From assembly GCA_031082285.1 (NCBI GenBank), contig JAVHLK010000008.1, positions 49,381 to 84,098 on the forward strand: a stretch of DNA of 34,718 nucleotides, read 5' to 3'. A program made the position numbers and the translations under genes. Source of the stretch: Desulfomonilaceae bacterium (lineage in GTDB: Bacteria > Desulfobacterota > Desulfomonilia > Desulfomonilales > Desulfomonilaceae). Positions 33,488 to 34,718 of the stretch are shown in pieces. The notes under the pieces are model-generated. The model did not search any database. It was not told where the DNA came from and was given only the letters and a program-made list of their open reading frames with translations. How positions within the stretch are numbered: position 1 is the stretch's first letter; each line of letters starts with the position of its first letter.

Positions 33488-34718
33488 ATGGCTTCAAAGG
33501 AAGTGCTCATAATCGGCGGAGGCATAGCAGGTATGCAAGCCGCGCTGGATCTCGGGGACATGGGGATCCGGGTTCATTTGGTGGAGAAGAACCCCAGCAT
33601 TGGTGGGAAGATGGCTATGCTGGACAAGACCTTCCCCACCAATGACTGCACGATATGAATTCTCTCGCCTAAGCTGCTGGATGTCGGTCGACATCCCAAC
33701 ATCGATCTGTTGGCTTACAGCGAGATTACCGAATTCTCGGGCGAGATAGGGAACTTTCACGTCAAGGTGCACCGGAAGGCGCGGTACATAGATGAATCCA
33801 AGTGCACCGCGTGTGGAGCGTGTGCGGAAAAGTGCCCCACGAAAGTGCCCAATGAGTTCAATTTCGGCTTGGACGAACGCAAAGCAGTGTACAAGGATTA
33901 CGCACAGGGAATTCCTTCGGTGTACACCATAGACCCCGACCACTGTAAGGTGTTGCAGGGGAAGAAATGCGGCGTATGCGCAAAGGTATGCCAAGCCAAG
34001 GCAGTTGATTACGAGCAAAAGGACTCGGATGTGGAGCTCGATGTGGCCGCGGTAATCGTGTCGACGGGGTACGAGCTCTTCGACGCGACCCAAATCTCCG
34101 AGTATGGGTACGGTCGATTTCCCAACGTGATCTCCTCCTTGGAAATGGAGAGGCTTCTGAGCGCGGGCGGACCGACCAAGGGTCATTTGAGCAGGCCGTC
34201 GGTGGTCCATGGAGAGGCGCGGCTGGCCGAGCTTGGCAAGCTCATCAAACGCGCGGAGAAGGCCGAGGATGCCGAACAGACGGCGCGACTCCAAGCCGAA
34301 CGGACATGGCTCGAGGACCACGTCCACAAGTACCACACTGCGAAAAAGCTGGGATTCATCCAGTGCGTAGGCTCACGGGATTTCAGGTTCCACAAGTATT
34401 GTTCGAGTTACTGCTGCATGCATTCGATCAAGGAAGCGATCATCGCACGGGAGCACGAACCCGAGACCGAGTCGTACATCTTCTATATGGATTTGCGAAC
34501 GGTGGGAAAGGGTTTCGAGGAATACAAGGTGCGGGGAGCGGAAGTTTCCGGACTCAAGTATATCCGCGGCAGAGTGGCGGAGGTCCTTCAGGACGAAGAT
34601 CTCAATCCCGTGGTCTATTACGAGGACACCGAGCAGCGCAAGGTGGTGAGCATGACGCTGGACATGGTGATCCTGGCCAATGCGTGTTCCGCATCCAAGG
34701 GCATCGTGAAGTTGGCCG
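33488..34718 (+). CDS. hdrA: Second HdrA-type flavoprotein, selenoprotein (Sec57), cut by window end
   Basis: 410 residues visible; continues past the window. FAD motif [19 protein letters not shown] (8-26). TGA at 33656-33658 lies in TNDCTI-Sec-ILSPKL; the upstream HdrA has TNDCSACIFSPKL there, so TGA takes the place of its C60 and gives CxxU for CxxC. Ferredoxin motifs follow at C106/109/112/116 and C153/161/164/168. An Ala/Glu/Arg-rich helical insert of about 45 residues (240-285) is missing from the other HdrA. GGAAGGA lies about 10 bases before the ATG. HdrA of Methanococcus is a known Sec protein. The open frame on both sides of the TGA argues against a broken gene. Confidence 0.92.
33677..33694 (+). 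promoter_or_regulatory. SECIS hairpin in the second hdrA
   Basis: Perfect 7-bp stem GGATGTC (33677-33683) / GACATCC (33688-33694) closed by the tetraloop GGTC, starting 18 bases after the TGA. G in the first two loop positions suits a bacterial SECIS recognised by SelB. Confidence 0.8.

Noticed and set aside
33488-33658. Pseudogene or frameshift reading of the second hdrA, stopped at codon 57
   Set aside because: The same frame continues with strong HdrA similarity, TGA sits on a conserved cysteine, and a SECIS-like hairpin follows; Sec read-through explains it better.

Overview
The window looks like a chromosomal piece of a GC-rich, Gram-negative anaerobe of the former Deltaproteobacteria (Desulfobacterota; a sulfate reducer, dehalorespirer or syntroph). 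The grounds are the heterodisulfide-reductase (Hdr) cluster with MvhD and tandem HdrA modules, the leuS-lptE pair, an LPS heptose gene, an outer-membrane-type protein, and in-frame TGA codons read as selenocysteine (Sec). No rRNA, CRISPR array, transposase or prophage was seen.

Layout. 1-6152 (minus): 5' part of miaB (cut by the window edge), malate dehydrogenase, lptE and leuS. 6410-8071 (plus): a nucleotide-sugar dehydrogenase. 8273-9679 (minus): gmhB then a YkgJ-type cysteine-cluster protein. 10087-12430 (plus): a secreted barrel-like protein, a strong terminator, then rplM-rpsI, which converge on a sirtuin. 12434-20353 (minus): trmJ-like methyltransferase, lgt, a 1694-residue exported TPR-CHAT protein, a small secreted protein and the sirtuin. 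20630-20791 (minus): a tiny membrane protein with an in-frame TGA. 20938-25761: a methyltransferase, a proline-rich secreted protein, a divergent EF-G paralogue and a MOSC protein. 25812-27012: tRNA-Gly(GCC), tRNA-Leu(UAA) and two small unknown genes. 27297-34718 (plus): the Hdr operon hdrB, fused hdrA, Sec-mvhD, an HdrC/HdrB-type fusion, and a second hdrA with Sec that runs off the window.

The most interesting signals are three in-frame TGA codons that split otherwise intact proteins. Two lie in families known to carry Sec (MvhD/VhuD and HdrA), and each is followed about 15-18 bases later by a clean 7-bp hairpin. The third lies in a 53-residue protein that resembles the DUF6132 family, with TGA at that family's conserved cysteine, its own near-consensus promoter and a good ribosome site. 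It may be an undescribed small selenoprotein.

The Hdr genes would form a cytoplasmic flavin/iron-sulfur complex that moves electrons between a thiol/disulfide site (the CCG proteins), HdrA flavins and, through MvhD, a hydrogenase or dehydrogenase partner encoded elsewhere. The envelope genes (lptE, gmhB, sugar dehydrogenase, lgt, barrel, CHAT protein, proline-rich protein) point to an LPS-bearing outer membrane. Several dispersed palindromic repeats sit between genes, including inside the Hdr operon.
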